From contig NZ_BSSU01000013.1 in NCBI RefSeq assembly GCF_030161415.1, positions 1-64,000 on the forward strand: 64,000 nucleotides of DNA, in the 5' to 3' direction. Below, piece by piece: positions 19,136 to 28,511 of the stretch. Both the position numbers and the translations under genes were made by a program. This DNA is from Thalassotalea eurytherma. Lineage in GTDB: Bacteria; Pseudomonadota; Gammaproteobacteria; Enterobacterales; Alteromonadaceae. The first letter of the stretch is position 1. Each line of letters begins with the position of its first letter. Below the pieces are notes generated by a model. It saw nothing but the letters and a program-made list of their open reading frames with translations, had not been told where the DNA came from and searched no databases.

Positions 19136-19800
19136 TGGCGAAACTCAATATGAAGCATAAAACCAAACCCGTTATTATTATTGGAAGTGGTGGTCACGCA
19201 AGTGTTTTACTTGATGTTTTGTTATCGCAAGGTATTGAGGTTATTGCCGTTTCATCAAATGAATCTGTTATTGAAAGGCGCATTTTTAGTGGCATAAATC
19301 ACCTTCGTGGTAACGAAGCTATTTATGATTTCTCGCCTGATGATGTGATACTGGTTAACGGTGTTGGCTCCATGCCAAATAATGATATACGGGCCACTAT
19401 TCATCGAAACTTTATTGATAAAGGTTATCGCTTTTTAACGGTAATCGCAGATAGCGCAATTGTTTCTGAACATGCAAACATAGAAGAAGGTTGCCAAATT
19501 CTGCACAAGGCAGTAGTGCAGCCCGGCACACAGCTTAGTGCTTGTTCTATCGTGAATACGGCCGCTAGTGTGGATCATGATTGTCATATTGGCTTTAATA
19601 ATCATATAGCGCCCGGTGCTACCTTAAGTGGCCAAGTCATAACAGGTGATAATGTTCATATTGGTACTGGGGCTAATATTATTCATTGTATCAACATTGG
19701 CCAAAAAACGGTTATCGGCGCAGGGGCTACCGTGACAAAACATATCGAAGCTAATCAAATCGTTTATCCTGCCAAGAACTTTATTCAAACACGAAAGTAA
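19135..19800 (+). CDS. NeuD/PglD-type sugar O/N-acyltransferase
   Basis: Up to 221 residues from GTG at 19135, which overlaps the flrA stop by one base; an in-frame ATG at 19150 is the alternative. An N-terminal Rossmann-like half (IIIGSGGHASVLLDVLL) is followed by a left-handed beta-helix of hexapeptide repeats. The VDHDCHIGFNNHIAPGATLSG segment holds the conserved His seen in NeuD/PglD enzymes. PglD acetylates a UDP-4-amino sugar, so this could provide the PseH-like acetylation or O-acetylate the final nonulosonate. Its location inside the flr regulatory cluster, away from the pse operon, is notable. Confidence 0.83.
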   Translation: MAKLNMKHKTKPVIIIGSGGHASVLLDVLLSQGIEVIAVSSNESVIERRIFSGINHLRGNEAIYDFSPDDVILVNGVGSMPNNDIRATIHRNFIDKGYRFLTVIADSAIVSEHANIEEGCQILHKAVVQPGTQLSACSIVNTAASVDHDCHIGFNNHIAPGATLSGQVITGDNVHIGTGANIIHCINIGQKTVIGAGATVTKHIEANQIVYPAKNFIQTRK

Positions 19801-19890
19801 GCCGCTTTTACCGTAGAACTTGTTAGAGACAAACAATTGACGCACGACTAAATCCACTTTAATTTGTTGTAATATAAGCGTATTTTTATT

Positions 19891-19906
19891 TGGCGTGTAT
19901 TTTGCT
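19891..19906 (+). promoter_or_regulatory. sigma-54 (-24/-12) promoter for flrBC
   Basis: TGGCGTGTATTTTGCT closely matches the consensus, with GG (19892-19893) and GC (19904-19905) 12 bases apart and a perfect TTGCT box. It lies 36 bp before the flrB ATG. FlrA-dependent sigma-54 transcription of flrBC is established in Vibrio, so this site fits well. Confidence 0.82.
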
Positions 19907-19941
19907 TTATCCATGGTAAGTTTTTTATGGAGAGAGCAAAT

Positions 19942-21084
19942 ATGACCATTGCAGTTCCGTCATCTATGCCAAAATCACGCGTCTCGTCACCGAATGTGTT
20001 GAACATTACGGGAGGCTTTCCTGCGCCTCAAACCAACCAGCAGTATGCGAAATTACAAGAAGAAAATGATCAGCTAAATGAACTGATTGATCGTATGCCA
20101 AACGGGATGGTTATTCTTGATGGCAATGGGGTAGTGACGAAAATAAATTTAACTGCCAAGTCATTGCTCGATGAACCTATTCTTGGTCAAGCCTGGGCGC
20201 ATGTTATTAAACGCTCTTTTAATCCGCGTGCCGATGATTGGCATGAAGTTTCATTGCAAGACGGTCGACGAGTCAAATTAGAGATTTCCCCTTTAGGTAA
20301 TAAGCCGGGTCAACTTATTACTATCACTGATTTAACTGAAACACGGTTATTGCAAGATAAGATTTCTCATATGCAACGCTTGTCTTCATTAGGAAAAATG
20401 GTTTCTAGCCTTGCGCATCAAATTAGAACGCCATTGTCATCTGCCATGCTTTATTGTGCAAACTTGAAAAATGGTCGACTGACTCAAGAAGCGCGCAATA
20501 AGTTTCAAGAAAAATTAATGACACGTTTACAAGACTTAGAGAGTCAAGTAAACGACATGCTGTTGTTCTCAAAAAGTGGTAGCGAGCAAGTGGTCACACC
20601 GGTTTCTGTTAATGAAACCGTCAGGCAGGCTTTAGCAACGGTTGAAGATAGCTGTCAGCAAGTGAACGCAAAAGTAAACTTACAATTATGCCAAGATGAT
20701 TGTCAGATACTTGCTAACCAGCACGCACTAAGTGGCGCGATACAAAACCTAATCAATAATAGTGTCGAGATTGTTGGTAGTGACGTTGCAATCAGTATTC
20801 GTACTTATTGCAGTGACACATCAGCATTTATTTCGGTTCAAGATAACGGGCCAGGGATTTCTCCTGAATTAGCCCAAAAAGTATTTGAGCCATTTTATAC
20901 CTCAAGATCTCAAGGTACCGGGTTAGGGTTAGCCGTTGTGAAATCTGTTGCCAAAGCACATCAAGGGCAAGTTCATTTGCTAAGTAAAGTGGGTGAGGGT
21001 GCACATTTTTGTATCGAAATCCCATTGGCAAGTAACCTCGCTCAAACATCAACTAACGTAGCGGAGACCTGTCATGAGTCATAA
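19942..21084 (+). CDS. flrB: flagellar sensor histidine kinase FlrB (FleS)
   Basis: 380 residues from ATG 19942, favoured over the ATG at 19927 because GGAGAG (19929-19934) lies 7 nt before it. A PAS-like domain (LIDRMPNGMVILDGNGVVTKIN) is followed by the HisKA H-box (SSLAHQIRTPLSSAMLY) and the HATPase with QDNGPGISPELAQKVFEPFYTS and GTGLGLAVVKSVA. No membrane segment is seen, so it is a cytoplasmic kinase. It phosphorylates FlrC, whose gene overlaps by 11 bp. Confidence 0.93.
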   Translation: MTIAVPSSMPKSRVSSPNVLNITGGFPAPQTNQQYAKLQEENDQLNELIDRMPNGMVILDGNGVVTKINLTAKSLLDEPILGQAWAHVIKRSFNPRADDWHEVSLQDGRRVKLEISPLGNKPGQLITITDLTETRLLQDKISHMQRLSSLGKMVSSLAHQIRTPLSSAMLYCANLKNGRLTQEARNKFQEKLMTRLQDLESQVNDMLLFSKSGSEQVVTPVSVNETVRQALATVEDSCQQVNAKVNLQLCQDDCQILANQHALSGAIQNLINNSVEIVGSDVAISIRTYCSDTSAFISVQDNGPGISPELAQKVFEPFYTSRSQGTGLGLAVVKSVAKAHQGQVHLLSKVGEGAHFCIEIPLASNLAQTSTNVAETCHES

Positions 21085-22417
21085 AAAAATCCTAGTCGTA
21101 GAAGATGATTTTGGTTTGCGCGAAGCACTCGTTGATACGCTGACATTAGCTGGCTTTACTTGCTTAGAAGCCGACTGTGGTGAAGCTGCATTGTTGAACT
21201 TAAAAGAAAATGAAGTTGATATGGTGATTTCTGATGTTCAGATGGGCGGTATGTCAGGCTTAAATTTACTTAAGAATATTAAACAGGCTTGGCCGGAGTT
21301 ACCAGTATTGATTATGACCGCTTACGGCACAATCAATGACGCCGTTCAAGCGATGAAAGATGGTGCAAGTAACTATATGGCTAAGCCTTTTGCACCTGAA
21401 GTACTATTGAATTTAGTTAATCAATACATGCCAGCGCAATTTAGTGGTGATAATCAACCTATTGTGAGTGATGTACGTAGTATAGAGTTGCTTCAACTGG
21501 CTAAAAAAGTTGCGGCTACCGACGCATCAGTCATGGTTTTAGGGCCAAGTGGATCGGGTAAAGAAGTACTTGCACAGTATGTTCATAATCACTCTACACG
21601 AAAAGACCAACCGTTCGTTGCGATAAATTGTGCTGCGATCCCTGAGAATATGCTTGAAGCAACGTTGTTTGGTTATGAAAAAGGCGCATTTACCGGCGCT
21701 ATTCAAGCCTGTCCTGGTAAGTTTGAACAAGCTCAAGGTGGCACGATTTTGCTTGATGAAATCACGGAAATGGATCTTAGCCTACAAGCAAAAATTTTAC
21801 GTGTTTTACAAGAAAGAGAAGTCGAACGTCTTGGTGGTAGAAAAACAATAGCCTTAGATGTTCGCGTAATTGCAACTAGTAACCGTGATCTTAAAGAAGC
21901 AGTTAGTGAAGGGCTATTTAGAGAAGATTTATATTATCGTCTAAACGTGTTTCCTTTAACCTGGTTACCGCTTGCACAACGAAGCGACGATATTATTCCA
22001 TTAGCCGAGCATTTAATTGCTCGTCATTGTCAAAAAAGCTCTCAACCGCTTGCTGCCATGAGCCAATCGGCTAAACATAAATTAGAAAGCTATGGTTGGC
22101 CCGGCAATGTGCGTGAATTAGATAATGTGATTCAGCGTGCATTAATATTACATAGTGAGCAGGTTATCGATTCGTGCGATATATTAATCGAGAATTTAGA
22201 GCCTATTTCGATTCAGTCAGCGAAAGTTGAACAGAAGAAACTTGATGACAACTTAGGTAATGAACTTAAGCAACAAGAACATCAAATTATTCTTGATACG
22301 TTGCAAGCTTGCCAAGGCAGTCGCAAAGCGGTCGCTGAAAAGCTTGGCATCAGTCCTCGAACGCTACGTTATAAAATCGCTAAAATGCGTGAAAATGGCA
22401 TAGCAATCCCTGCCTAA
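21074..22417 (+). CDS. flrC: flagellar response regulator FlrC (FleR), sigma-54 activator
   Basis: 447 residues: receiver domain (1-~120) with VVEDDFG, the phosphoacceptor in VISDVQMGGMSG and a conserved Lys in MAKPF; AAA+ domain with [15 protein letters not shown] and GGTILLDEIT; and a C-terminal Fis-type HTH (GSRKAVAEKLGISPRTLRYKIAKM). It is the target of FlrB and activates late sigma-54 flagellar promoters (hook and basal body). It is cotranscribed with flrB and followed by a clear terminator. Confidence 0.95.
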   Translation: MSHKKILVVEDDFGLREALVDTLTLAGFTCLEADCGEAALLNLKENEVDMVISDVQMGGMSGLNLLKNIKQAWPELPVLIMTAYGTINDAVQAMKDGASNYMAKPFAPEVLLNLVNQYMPAQFSGDNQPIVSDVRSIELLQLAKKVAATDASVMVLGPSGSGKEVLAQYVHNHSTRKDQPFVAINCAAIPENMLEATLFGYEKGAFTGAIQACPGKFEQAQGGTILLDEITEMDLSLQAKILRVLQEREVERLGGRKTIALDVRVIATSNRDLKEAVSEGLFREDLYYRLNVFPLTWLPLAQRSDDIIPLAEHLIARHCQKSSQPLAAMSQSAKHKLESYGWPGNVRELDNVIQRALILHSEQVIDSCDILIENLEPISIQSAKVEQKKLDDNLGNELKQQEHQIILDTLQACQGSRKAVAEKLGISPRTLRYKIAKMRENGIAIPA

Positions 22418-22433
22418 ATAACAATCACCTCAA

Positions 22434-22473
22434 AAAAAAGATCAGTGATAAGTTTTTTATCCTGGTCTTTTTT
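22434..22473. terminator. terminator after flrC
   Basis: An A-rich arm (AAAAGATCAG, GATAA) pairs with TTATC CTGGTCTTTT, with one bulged base and one G-U pair, around a short GTTTT loop. It is followed by six Ts (22468-22473). It lies ~16 bp after the flrC stop and separates flrBC from the fliE promoter. The A-tract on the opposite side makes it potentially bidirectional. Confidence 0.75.
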
Positions 22474-22529
22474 ATGATTTTTTACTTTTATATCAATGTG
22501 TTGCTAACGTGTGGTTTTTTGTAATGCGT

Positions 22530-22545
22530 TGGCATTATGCTTGCT
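22530..22545 (+). promoter_or_regulatory. sigma-54 (-24/-12) promoter for fliEFGHIJ
   Basis: TGGCATTATGCTTGCT has GG (22531-22532) and GC (22543-22544) 12 bases apart and a perfect TTGCT. It starts 68 bp before the fliE ATG, directly after the flrC terminator. Sigma-54 control of fliE operons is standard in polar-flagellate gammaproteobacteria. Confidence 0.8.
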
Positions 22546-22597
22546 TTGTACAGCTATAGGTTTATTAAAACAAATAATTGACACAAGTGAGTTCATT

Positions 22598-22945
22598 ATG
22601 GATATCAAAGGCAATTCTCTTTATGCTCAAATGCAAAGTATGGCCGTTGAAGCAACGGGTAATCGCTTACCTACGCAAATGAATACCGATGTTAACCAAG
22701 TTAGCCAAGTCAATAACTCAGGAAGCAACTTCGCCAACTTGTTATCAGATGCTGTTAATAAAGTTAATGAAGTGCAAAAAGAAGCAGGCGATAAGCGAAC
22801 AGCGTTTGAATTAGGCGATCAAAGTGTTACGCTTGCCGAAACAATGATTGCAGCACAAAAAGCTAGCGTTGCATTTGATGCCACCGTTCAAGTTCGTAAC
22901 AAGTTTGTAGAAGCCTACAAAGAAATTATGAGCATGCCGGTTTAG
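22598..22945 (+). CDS. fliE: flagellar hook-basal body protein FliE
   Basis: 115 residues. FliE joins the MS ring to the proximal rod. The start is ATG 22598: the frame can be opened to a GTG at 22511, but that would run through the sigma-54 promoter. The C-terminal FliE signature is present: SNFANLLSDAVNKVNEVQKEAGDKRTAFELG, ETMIAAQKASVAFDATVQVRNKFVEAYKEIMSMPV. It is the first gene of the fliEFGHIJ operon. Confidence 0.95.
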   Translation: MDIKGNSLYAQMQSMAVEATGNRLPTQMNTDVNQVSQVNNSGSNFANLLSDAVNKVNEVQKEAGDKRTAFELGDQSVTLAETMIAAQKASVAFDATVQVRNKFVEAYKEIMSMPV

Positions 22946-22962
22946 ACTAGCGGAGAAGTAAA

Positions 22963-24684
22963 GTGTCTGATACGAATTCTACCACCATGATGCCAGCTGA
23001 GGCTGGCACTGATCTACTTGCTAACGATGCTGATAATAGTGTTGAAAGCGAACAAAAATCAGGTTTTTCTGCGGCGATGGGTAATGTTGATGTGTTGCGT
23101 CAAATTACCATTATTCTTGCGCTGGCTATTTGTTTAGCTATCGCCGTCTTTGTCCTTATTTGGGCAAGTGAGCCAGAGTACCGATTTTTAGCAAAACAGC
23201 CGACAGAGCAATTAATTAAAACGATGGACTTCCTTGACGCTAGCAAGGTTGAATATCGTCAAGAAAACAACACGATTTCAGTACCTGAAGACCAGTATCA
23301 AGAAGTTAAAATGATGTTGGCACGTGAAGGCTTAACGAAAGAAAAAGAAGCTGGCACTGATATTATTATGCAAGACATGGGGTTTGGCGTTAGTCAACGT
23401 CTTGAAACCGAACGATTAAAGCACTCTCGTGAACAACAACTTGCCCGCACCATTGAGGCATTACAATCAATTGCGAGCGCGAAAGTTCTACTAGCAATTC
23501 CTCGCGAAAATGTGTTTGCCCGTAAAGCTAAAAACCCTTCAGCGACGGTTGTATTAACGATGCAACGTGGGCGAATTTTATCTGAAGAAGAAGTCGACTC
23601 TGTTGTTGATATTGTCGCATCAGCCGTGCAAAGTTTAAGTCCAAATCGCGTAACTGTAACAGATCAAAATGGCCGATTACTTAATTCTGGTTCACAAGAT
23701 TCTATTTCTTCTCGCTCACGTAAAGAGCTAGAAATCGAAGACAAGCGTGAACAACAATACATGGAAAAAATAGATTCGATCTTAATTCCCGTTGTTGGTT
23801 TAGGTAACTATACCGCGCAAGTTGACGTTACCATGGATTTCACCAATACCGAAGAAACTCAGCGTCGTTACAACCCTGATATGCCAGCGCTACGCAGTGA
23901 AATGCGTGTTGAAGATACATCCATAGGTGGCGCGTTAGGAGGTATTCCAGGTGCGCTAACCAATCAGCCTCCTCTTGAGTCAGATATTCCAGAGAATGCG
24001 ACAGGCGGTGGTGCTAAACAAGTTATGCCAAGTCGTAAACACGAAGAATCTACAAAGAATTTTGAACTTGATGAATCAATTAGTTACACCAAGCAGCAAA
24101 CCGGTGTTGTGCGTCGAGTAAGTGTTTCGGTTGCATTAGATTACCTTTCGTCAACCGCCGAAGATGGCACGCAAACGCAGAACCCTCGTAGCGTTCAGGA
24201 ATTAGCAAATATTCGCCGCTTATTGCAAGGTAGTATTGGCTTTAATTTGCAACGTGGCGATATTTTAGAAGTGGTTACAATTCCGTTCTCACGTATCGAA
24301 TTAGGTGAGCAGGTAGAATTACCAATTTACGAACAACCTTGGTTCATCAAAACAGTTAAATTAGTGATGGGGGGCTTAGTGATTATGACGTTAATCATTT
24401 TCGTTATTCGCCCAATGTTGAAACGATTAATGTACCCTGATCAAACACCTGATGATTACGGTGAGAAATCACTTGATTCGCATGTTGATTTAGGTGATGA
24501 CACGATGGATATGCTAACAGCAGACTTTGATGAAGATGCTGTAGGATTCGCGCCTGATGGCAGTTTACAATTACCAGACTTGCATAGAGATGAAGACGTA
24601 CTTAAAGCCGTTCGAGCACTTGTTGCCAATGAGCCTGAGTTATCATCGCAAGTTGTTAAAAGTTGGTTGATGGAAGATGAGTGA
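22963..24684 (+). CDS. fliF: flagellar MS-ring protein FliF
   Basis: 573 residues from a GTG with GGAGA six bases upstream. Two transmembrane segments flank the periplasmic part: ITIILALAICLAIAVFVLIWA (near 45-65) and LVMGGLVIMTLIIFVI (near 465). Ring-building motifs YRFLAKQPTEQLIKTMDFLD and ATVVLTMQRGRILSEEEVDSVV, together with ISYTKQQTGVVRRVSVSVAL, are visible. The C-terminal ~40 residues (LHRDEDVLKAVRALVANEPELSSQVVKSWL) are the FliG-binding tail. The gene overlaps fliG by 8 bp. Confidence 0.96.
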   Translation: MSDTNSTTMMPAEAGTDLLANDADNSVESEQKSGFSAAMGNVDVLRQITIILALAICLAIAVFVLIWASEPEYRFLAKQPTEQLIKTMDFLDASKVEYRQENNTISVPEDQYQEVKMMLAREGLTKEKEAGTDIIMQDMGFGVSQRLETERLKHSREQQLARTIEALQSIASAKVLLAIPRENVFARKAKNPSATVVLTMQRGRILSEEEVDSVVDIVASAVQSLSPNRVTVTDQNGRLLNSGSQDSISSRSRKELEIEDKREQQYMEKIDSILIPVVGLGNYTAQVDVTMDFTNTEETQRRYNPDMPALRSEMRVEDTSIGGALGGIPGALTNQPPLESDIPENATGGGAKQVMPSRKHEESTKNFELDESISYTKQQTGVVRRVSVSVALDYLSSTAEDGTQTQNPRSVQELANIRRLLQGSIGFNLQRGDILEVVTIPFSRIELGEQVELPIYEQPWFIKTVKLVMGGLVIMTLIIFVIRPMLKRLMYPDQTPDDYGEKSLDSHVDLGDDTMDMLTADFDEDAVGFAPDGSLQLPDLHRDEDVLKAVRALVANEPELSSQVVKSWLMEDE

Positions 24685-25741
24685 TACACAAACACCTGAA
24701 GCTTCTCAAGAGCTTTTATCAATGTCTGGTGGCTTTGATGTAAGCAAATTAGATGGCTCTGAAAAAGCGGCTATCTTACTGTTAAGTTTGTCAGAAGAAG
24801 ATGCCGCGCAGATTTTAAAGCACTTAGAGCCTAAACAGGTTCAACAAGTGGGTATGATCATGGCGGGCATGCAAGATTTTACGCAAGAAAAAATTACTGC
24901 CGTTCATAAAGTCTTTATCAACGAGATTCAAAACTTCTCTACGATTGGTTTCCAATCTGAAGAGTTCGTTAGAAAAGCATTAACTGCAGCCTTAGGTGAA
25001 GATAAAGCCGGTAACCTTATTGACCAAATCGTCATGGGTTCAGGTGCCAAAGGTCTAGATTCCCTGAAATGGATGGACTCGAAGCAGGTTGCTAACATTA
25101 TTAGAAATGAGCATCCGCAAATCCAAACCATTGTACTTTCTTACCTTGAGCCAGAACAATCAGCCGAGATTTTAGGACAATTTGCAGATAAAGTTCGTCT
25201 AGACTTAATGATGCGTATCGCCAATTTAGAAGAAGTACAACCAGCAGCCCTACAAGAGTTGAATGAAATTATGGAGAAACAGTTTGCTGGTCAAGCTGGC
25301 GCACAAGCAGCCAAAATGGGCGGCTTGAAAGCTGCTGCAGACATTATGAACTACCTTGATACGAATGTTGAAGGTGTCTTGATGGATGCAATTAGAGAGC
25401 ACGATGAAGAAATGAGTCAGCAAATCCAAGACTTAATGTTTGTATTTGAGAACTTAGCTGATGTTGATGATCGTGGTATTCAAGCTATTTTACGTGAAGT
25501 TCAACAAGATACGCTGATGAAAGCGATCAAAGGTTGTGACGAAGCACTTAAAGATAAAATTCTTAGCAATATGTCGAAACGTGCGGCAGAAATGCTTGCT
25601 GACGATCTGGAAGCAATGGGTCCTGTACGTATTAGTGAAGTGGAAGCTGCACAGAAAGAAATTCTTTCAATTGCCCGTCGATTATCTGACGCAGGTGAGA
25701 TTATGTTAGGCGGCGCAGGTGGTGGCGACGAATTCTTATAA
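24677..25741 (+). CDS. fliG: flagellar motor switch protein FliG
   Basis: 354 residues. The N-terminal domain (LDGSEKAAILLLSLSEEDAAQILKHL) binds FliF; the middle domain has the EHPQIQTIVLSYLEPEQSAEIL armadillo block; the C-terminal domain carries the charged torque helix (MFVFENLADVDDRGIQAILREVQQDTLMKAIKGCDEALKDKILSNMSKRAAEML). About 15 residues of unusual N-terminal extension precede the family core. It acts on the cytoplasmic face of the MS ring and meets the stators, probably MotCD here and possibly others elsewhere. Confidence 0.97.
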   Translation: MSDTQTPEASQELLSMSGGFDVSKLDGSEKAAILLLSLSEEDAAQILKHLEPKQVQQVGMIMAGMQDFTQEKITAVHKVFINEIQNFSTIGFQSEEFVRKALTAALGEDKAGNLIDQIVMGSGAKGLDSLKWMDSKQVANIIRNEHPQIQTIVLSYLEPEQSAEILGQFADKVRLDLMMRIANLEEVQPAALQELNEIMEKQFAGQAGAQAAKMGGLKAAADIMNYLDTNVEGVLMDAIREHDEEMSQQIQDLMFVFENLADVDDRGIQAILREVQQDTLMKAIKGCDEALKDKILSNMSKRAAEMLADDLEAMGPVRISEVEAAQKEILSIARRLSDAGEIMLGGAGGGDEFL

Positions 25742-25768
25742 TTCGTCGCCTAGCCTAAGAGTAAATAA

Positions 25769-26554
25769 ATGACCAAAGTAACCCAGAAACCTTCAACGCG
25801 CCAAATACTCACCAATGAGGAAGCCACAACTTGGGGGGTTCCCAATGTGGCCGTTGAAGTTGATGAGTCAGAAAAAAATGCCCTTGGCTTGAGGAAAAAT
25901 TGGCGTTATGAACCACCTGAAGATAATCAGGAAGAAGAGGTGGCGCCTTTAACAGCAGAAGATATTGAAGAAATTCGTAAAGCTGCTTATGAAGAAGGCT
26001 TTAGCCAAGGTAAAGAAGAAGGTTTTGCTAGTGGTTATGAAGAAGGAAAAGCACAAGGCCACCAAGAAGGTGTTGTCAGTGGTAACGAAGAAGGCTTAGC
26101 GCAAGGCCTTTCTCAAGGTGAAGAACAAATTAACCAACTTGCAAATAATTGGTCGTTATTAGTCGAAGAACTCAATGAGCCGATGGCTAAAGTCACAACA
26201 AATGTTGAACATCAATTGTTAGAGCTGGTTGTACAGTTAACGAAAGCGGTAACCCTACAAGAGGGTACAATCAATCCCGATATTATTTATCAAGCCATTG
26301 ATAAAGGTATGAAGGCGTTACCAAGCCAAGAAAGCCAGACCCAAATATATCTTAATCCAATCGACTTGAAGCTTGTTGAAGCGCAGTTTGGTGGTGAGTT
26401 TTTGCAAGATAAAGGTTGGCGTTTATTGCCTGCTCCGCATATTGAGCAAGGCGGCTGCCAAATCGAAAATGCAACCTCTAACATTGACCTTACGTTAAAA
26501 GCACGACTTAAAGAAGTATTGGACTCCTTTTTGCAAGAAGCATTATACCAGTAG
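25769..26554 (+). CDS. fliH: flagellar assembly protein FliH
   Basis: 261 residues. FliH dimers regulate the FliI ATPase of the export apparatus. The centre has a run of G-x3-G spaced repeats (EEGFSQGKEEGFASGYEEGKAQG and onward, residues ~72-115), which is the characteristic FliH GxxxG helix. The C-terminal ~140 residues form the VEHQLLELVVQLTKAV domain and an RLLPAPHIEQGGCQIENA strand pair, as in V-ATPase E-subunit homologues. It is 27 bp after fliG. Confidence 0.93.
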   Translation: MTKVTQKPSTRQILTNEEATTWGVPNVAVEVDESEKNALGLRKNWRYEPPEDNQEEEVAPLTAEDIEEIRKAAYEEGFSQGKEEGFASGYEEGKAQGHQEGVVSGNEEGLAQGLSQGEEQINQLANNWSLLVEELNEPMAKVTTNVEHQLLELVVQLTKAVTLQEGTINPDIIYQAIDKGMKALPSQESQTQIYLNPIDLKLVEAQFGGEFLQDKGWRLLPAPHIEQGGCQIENATSNIDLTLKARLKEVLDSFLQEALYQ

Positions 26555-26584
26555 TGTTTGCTTGAAAAGAGTCAATCCCTTGTC

Positions 26585-27964
26585 ATGCTAGATATTAGCC
26601 AATTACAACAGCGTTTAGAAAAATGCCAGGATTTCGTCCATGGTCACCAAGTTTCGGTGGCGGGCAGACTGGTTCGTGTGGTTGGTTTAACGTTAGAAGC
26701 CGTTGGTGTTAAAGCCCCCGTCGGTAGCCAATGTTTAGTTGATACGGCACAGGGAGAATTAATTGCCGAAGTCGTTGGTTTTGACGGTGAACATACCTAT
26801 CTAATGCCTGAGCAATCCTTGCAAGGCGTGCTTCCCGGTGCTCGAGTACTGCCGGTTAGTCAAAAATCTCAATTACCCCTAACGATGAATTTACTTGGCC
26901 GAGTTATTGACGGTGTTGGAAATCCATTAGATGGCAAGGGGCCAATCAAAGTTGATGAACACTATAGTTATAATCAGGCACCTTTAAACCCATTATCACG
27001 CCGAGCTATTACCGAGCCGCTTGATGTTGGCGTTCGTTCAATTAATAGTTTTATTACCGTCGGCAAAGGTCAGCGCATGGGATTGTTTGCTGGCTCAGGT
27101 GTTGGTAAAAGTGTATTGCTTGGCATGATGACGCGTGGCACAACGGCAGATGTTATTGTCGTAGGGTTAGTGGGAGAGCGTGGTCGAGAAGTAAAAGAGT
27201 TTATTGAAGAGATCCTCGGTGAAGAAGGCAGAAAACGCTCTGTTGTTGTTGCAGCACCAGCCGATAACTCTCCGTTGATGCGATTAAAAGGTTGTGAAAG
27301 CGCTGTCGCAATTAGTGAGTACTTTCGAGATCAGGGACTCAATGTTTTATTACTTTTAGATTCAATTACTCGATATGCACAAGCCCAACGTGAAATTGCT
27401 CTGGCGGTTGGTGAACCACCAGCAACCAAAGGTTATCCACCTTCAGTTTTTTCGAAATTGCCTCAATTAGTGGAACGTGCAGGTAATGGTGGTGAAGGGC
27501 AGGGGTCTATAACGGCTTTCTATACGGTGTTAACAGAAGGTGATGATTTGCAAGATCCTATCGCTGATGCCTCACGAGCTATTCTTGATGGGCACATTGT
27601 CTTATCTAGAGAGTTAGCAGACGCAGGTCATTATCCTGCTGTCGATATCGAAGGTTCAATATCACGGGTAATGCCAATGGTTACCAGTGAAGAACATCAG
27701 CAACTCGCGCGCACACTTAAGCAAAATTACTCGCTGTATCAACAAAATAAAGATTTAATTTCGATTGGCGCATACAGTGTAGGGAGCGATCCTCGAATTG
27801 ACCAGGCGATTCAGTTACAGCCAGTCATCAATTTCTTTTTACAGCAGCAAATAAAAGAAGTGATTCCTTACGATCAAAGCTTAGGGCAATTGCAAGAGAT
27901 TATCGCAGCAGCACAAGCGCATGCTCAACAAGGGCAGCCTCAACCTAACCAGCAACAAGGTTAG
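26585..27964 (+). CDS. fliI: flagellum-specific export ATPase FliI
   Basis: 459 residues from ATG 26585 (AAAAGAG 13 nt upstream); an in-frame TTG at 26558 would add nine residues but lacks a ribosome binding site. It is an F1-beta-like ATPase with Walker [32 protein letters not shown], Walker [20 protein letters not shown], and the [26 protein letters not shown] loop. It energises flagellar type III export. A short Gln/Pro-rich tail ends the protein. It precedes fliJ by 15 bp. Confidence 0.96.
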   Translation: MLDISQLQQRLEKCQDFVHGHQVSVAGRLVRVVGLTLEAVGVKAPVGSQCLVDTAQGELIAEVVGFDGEHTYLMPEQSLQGVLPGARVLPVSQKSQLPLTMNLLGRVIDGVGNPLDGKGPIKVDEHYSYNQAPLNPLSRRAITEPLDVGVRSINSFITVGKGQRMGLFAGSGVGKSVLLGMMTRGTTADVIVVGLVGERGREVKEFIEEILGEEGRKRSVVVAAPADNSPLMRLKGCESAVAISEYFRDQGLNVLLLLDSITRYAQAQREIALAVGEPPATKGYPPSVFSKLPQLVERAGNGGEGQGSITAFYTVLTEGDDLQDPIADASRAILDGHIVLSRELADAGHYPAVDIEGSISRVMPMVTSEEHQQLARTLKQNYSLYQQNKDLISIGAYSVGSDPRIDQAIQLQPVINFFLQQQIKEVIPYDQSLGQLQEIIAAAQAHAQQGQPQPNQQQG

Positions 27965-27979
27965 TAACTGGAAAAGCCA

Positions 27980-28423
27980 ATGTCGATTAAACAACTCAAT
28001 ACACTATACAAGTTTGAAAAAGATAGAGAGCAACAAGCGGCTAATCAACTTCAACTGGCTGAAGCTGATTACCAACAAAACATTGTTCGTTTACAAAGCG
28101 TTAGTGACTACCGACTTGAATACATGAAACGTTTAAGTGAGCGTTCTGAAGTTGGTATTGATTCAGCAACATATAGCCATTTCCACGCCTTTGTTTCAAA
28201 ACTCGATTATGCATCTGAACAAGTCAAAATAGCCTTAGAGCAGGCTAAAGCCTTAGTGCAACAGCGCAAGCAACAATGGCTTGCACAACAACAAAAAGTT
28301 CAAGCAGTTGAACTTCTCAGAGAAAAGCTACTAATCAAACAACAACAAAAAGCACAAAAACTAGAACAAAAAATGTTTGATGAAATCGCTACGCAGCAGT
28401 TTGTTAGACGAAAGTTACGCTGA
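27980..28423 (+). CDS. fliJ: flagellar export protein FliJ
   Basis: 147 residues, almost entirely a Gln/Leu/Lys-rich antiparallel coiled coil (KFEKDREQQAANQLQLAEADYQQN; QVKIALEQAKALVQQRKQQWLAQQQKVQAVELL). FliJ is the gamma-subunit-like stalk that links the FliI hexamer to FlhA and escorts chaperones. Size and the ending FVRRKLR match the family. It is the last gene before the fliK promoter. Confidence 0.9.
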   Translation: MSIKQLNTLYKFEKDREQQAANQLQLAEADYQQNIVRLQSVSDYRLEYMKRLSERSEVGIDSATYSHFHAFVSKLDYASEQVKIALEQAKALVQQRKQQWLAQQQKVQAVELLREKLLIKQQQKAQKLEQKMFDEIATQQFVRRKLR

Positions 28424-28434
28424 TTATACGTAGT

Positions 28435-28450
28435 TGGTATTTCTTTTGCT
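28435..28450 (+). promoter_or_regulatory. sigma-54 (-24/-12) promoter for the fliK operon
   Basis: TGGTATTTCTTTTGCT has GG (28436-28437) and GC (28448-28449) 12 bases apart and a perfect TTGCT; the CAC after GG is replaced by TAT. It is 61 bp before fliK, directly after fliJ. A separate sigma-54 promoter at fliK fits the Vibrio cholerae class III scheme. Confidence 0.65.
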
Positions 28451-28511
28451 TAATCTATAAATAACCGCGTGCAATGTCGTGATGCGGCAAGCAAATATAG
28501 AGACAATTTGA

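Noticed and set aside
22511-22597. Longer FliE starting at GTG 22511
   Set aside because: The extension would overlap the sigma-54 promoter and has no match to FliE N-termini; ATG 22598 fits the family length.
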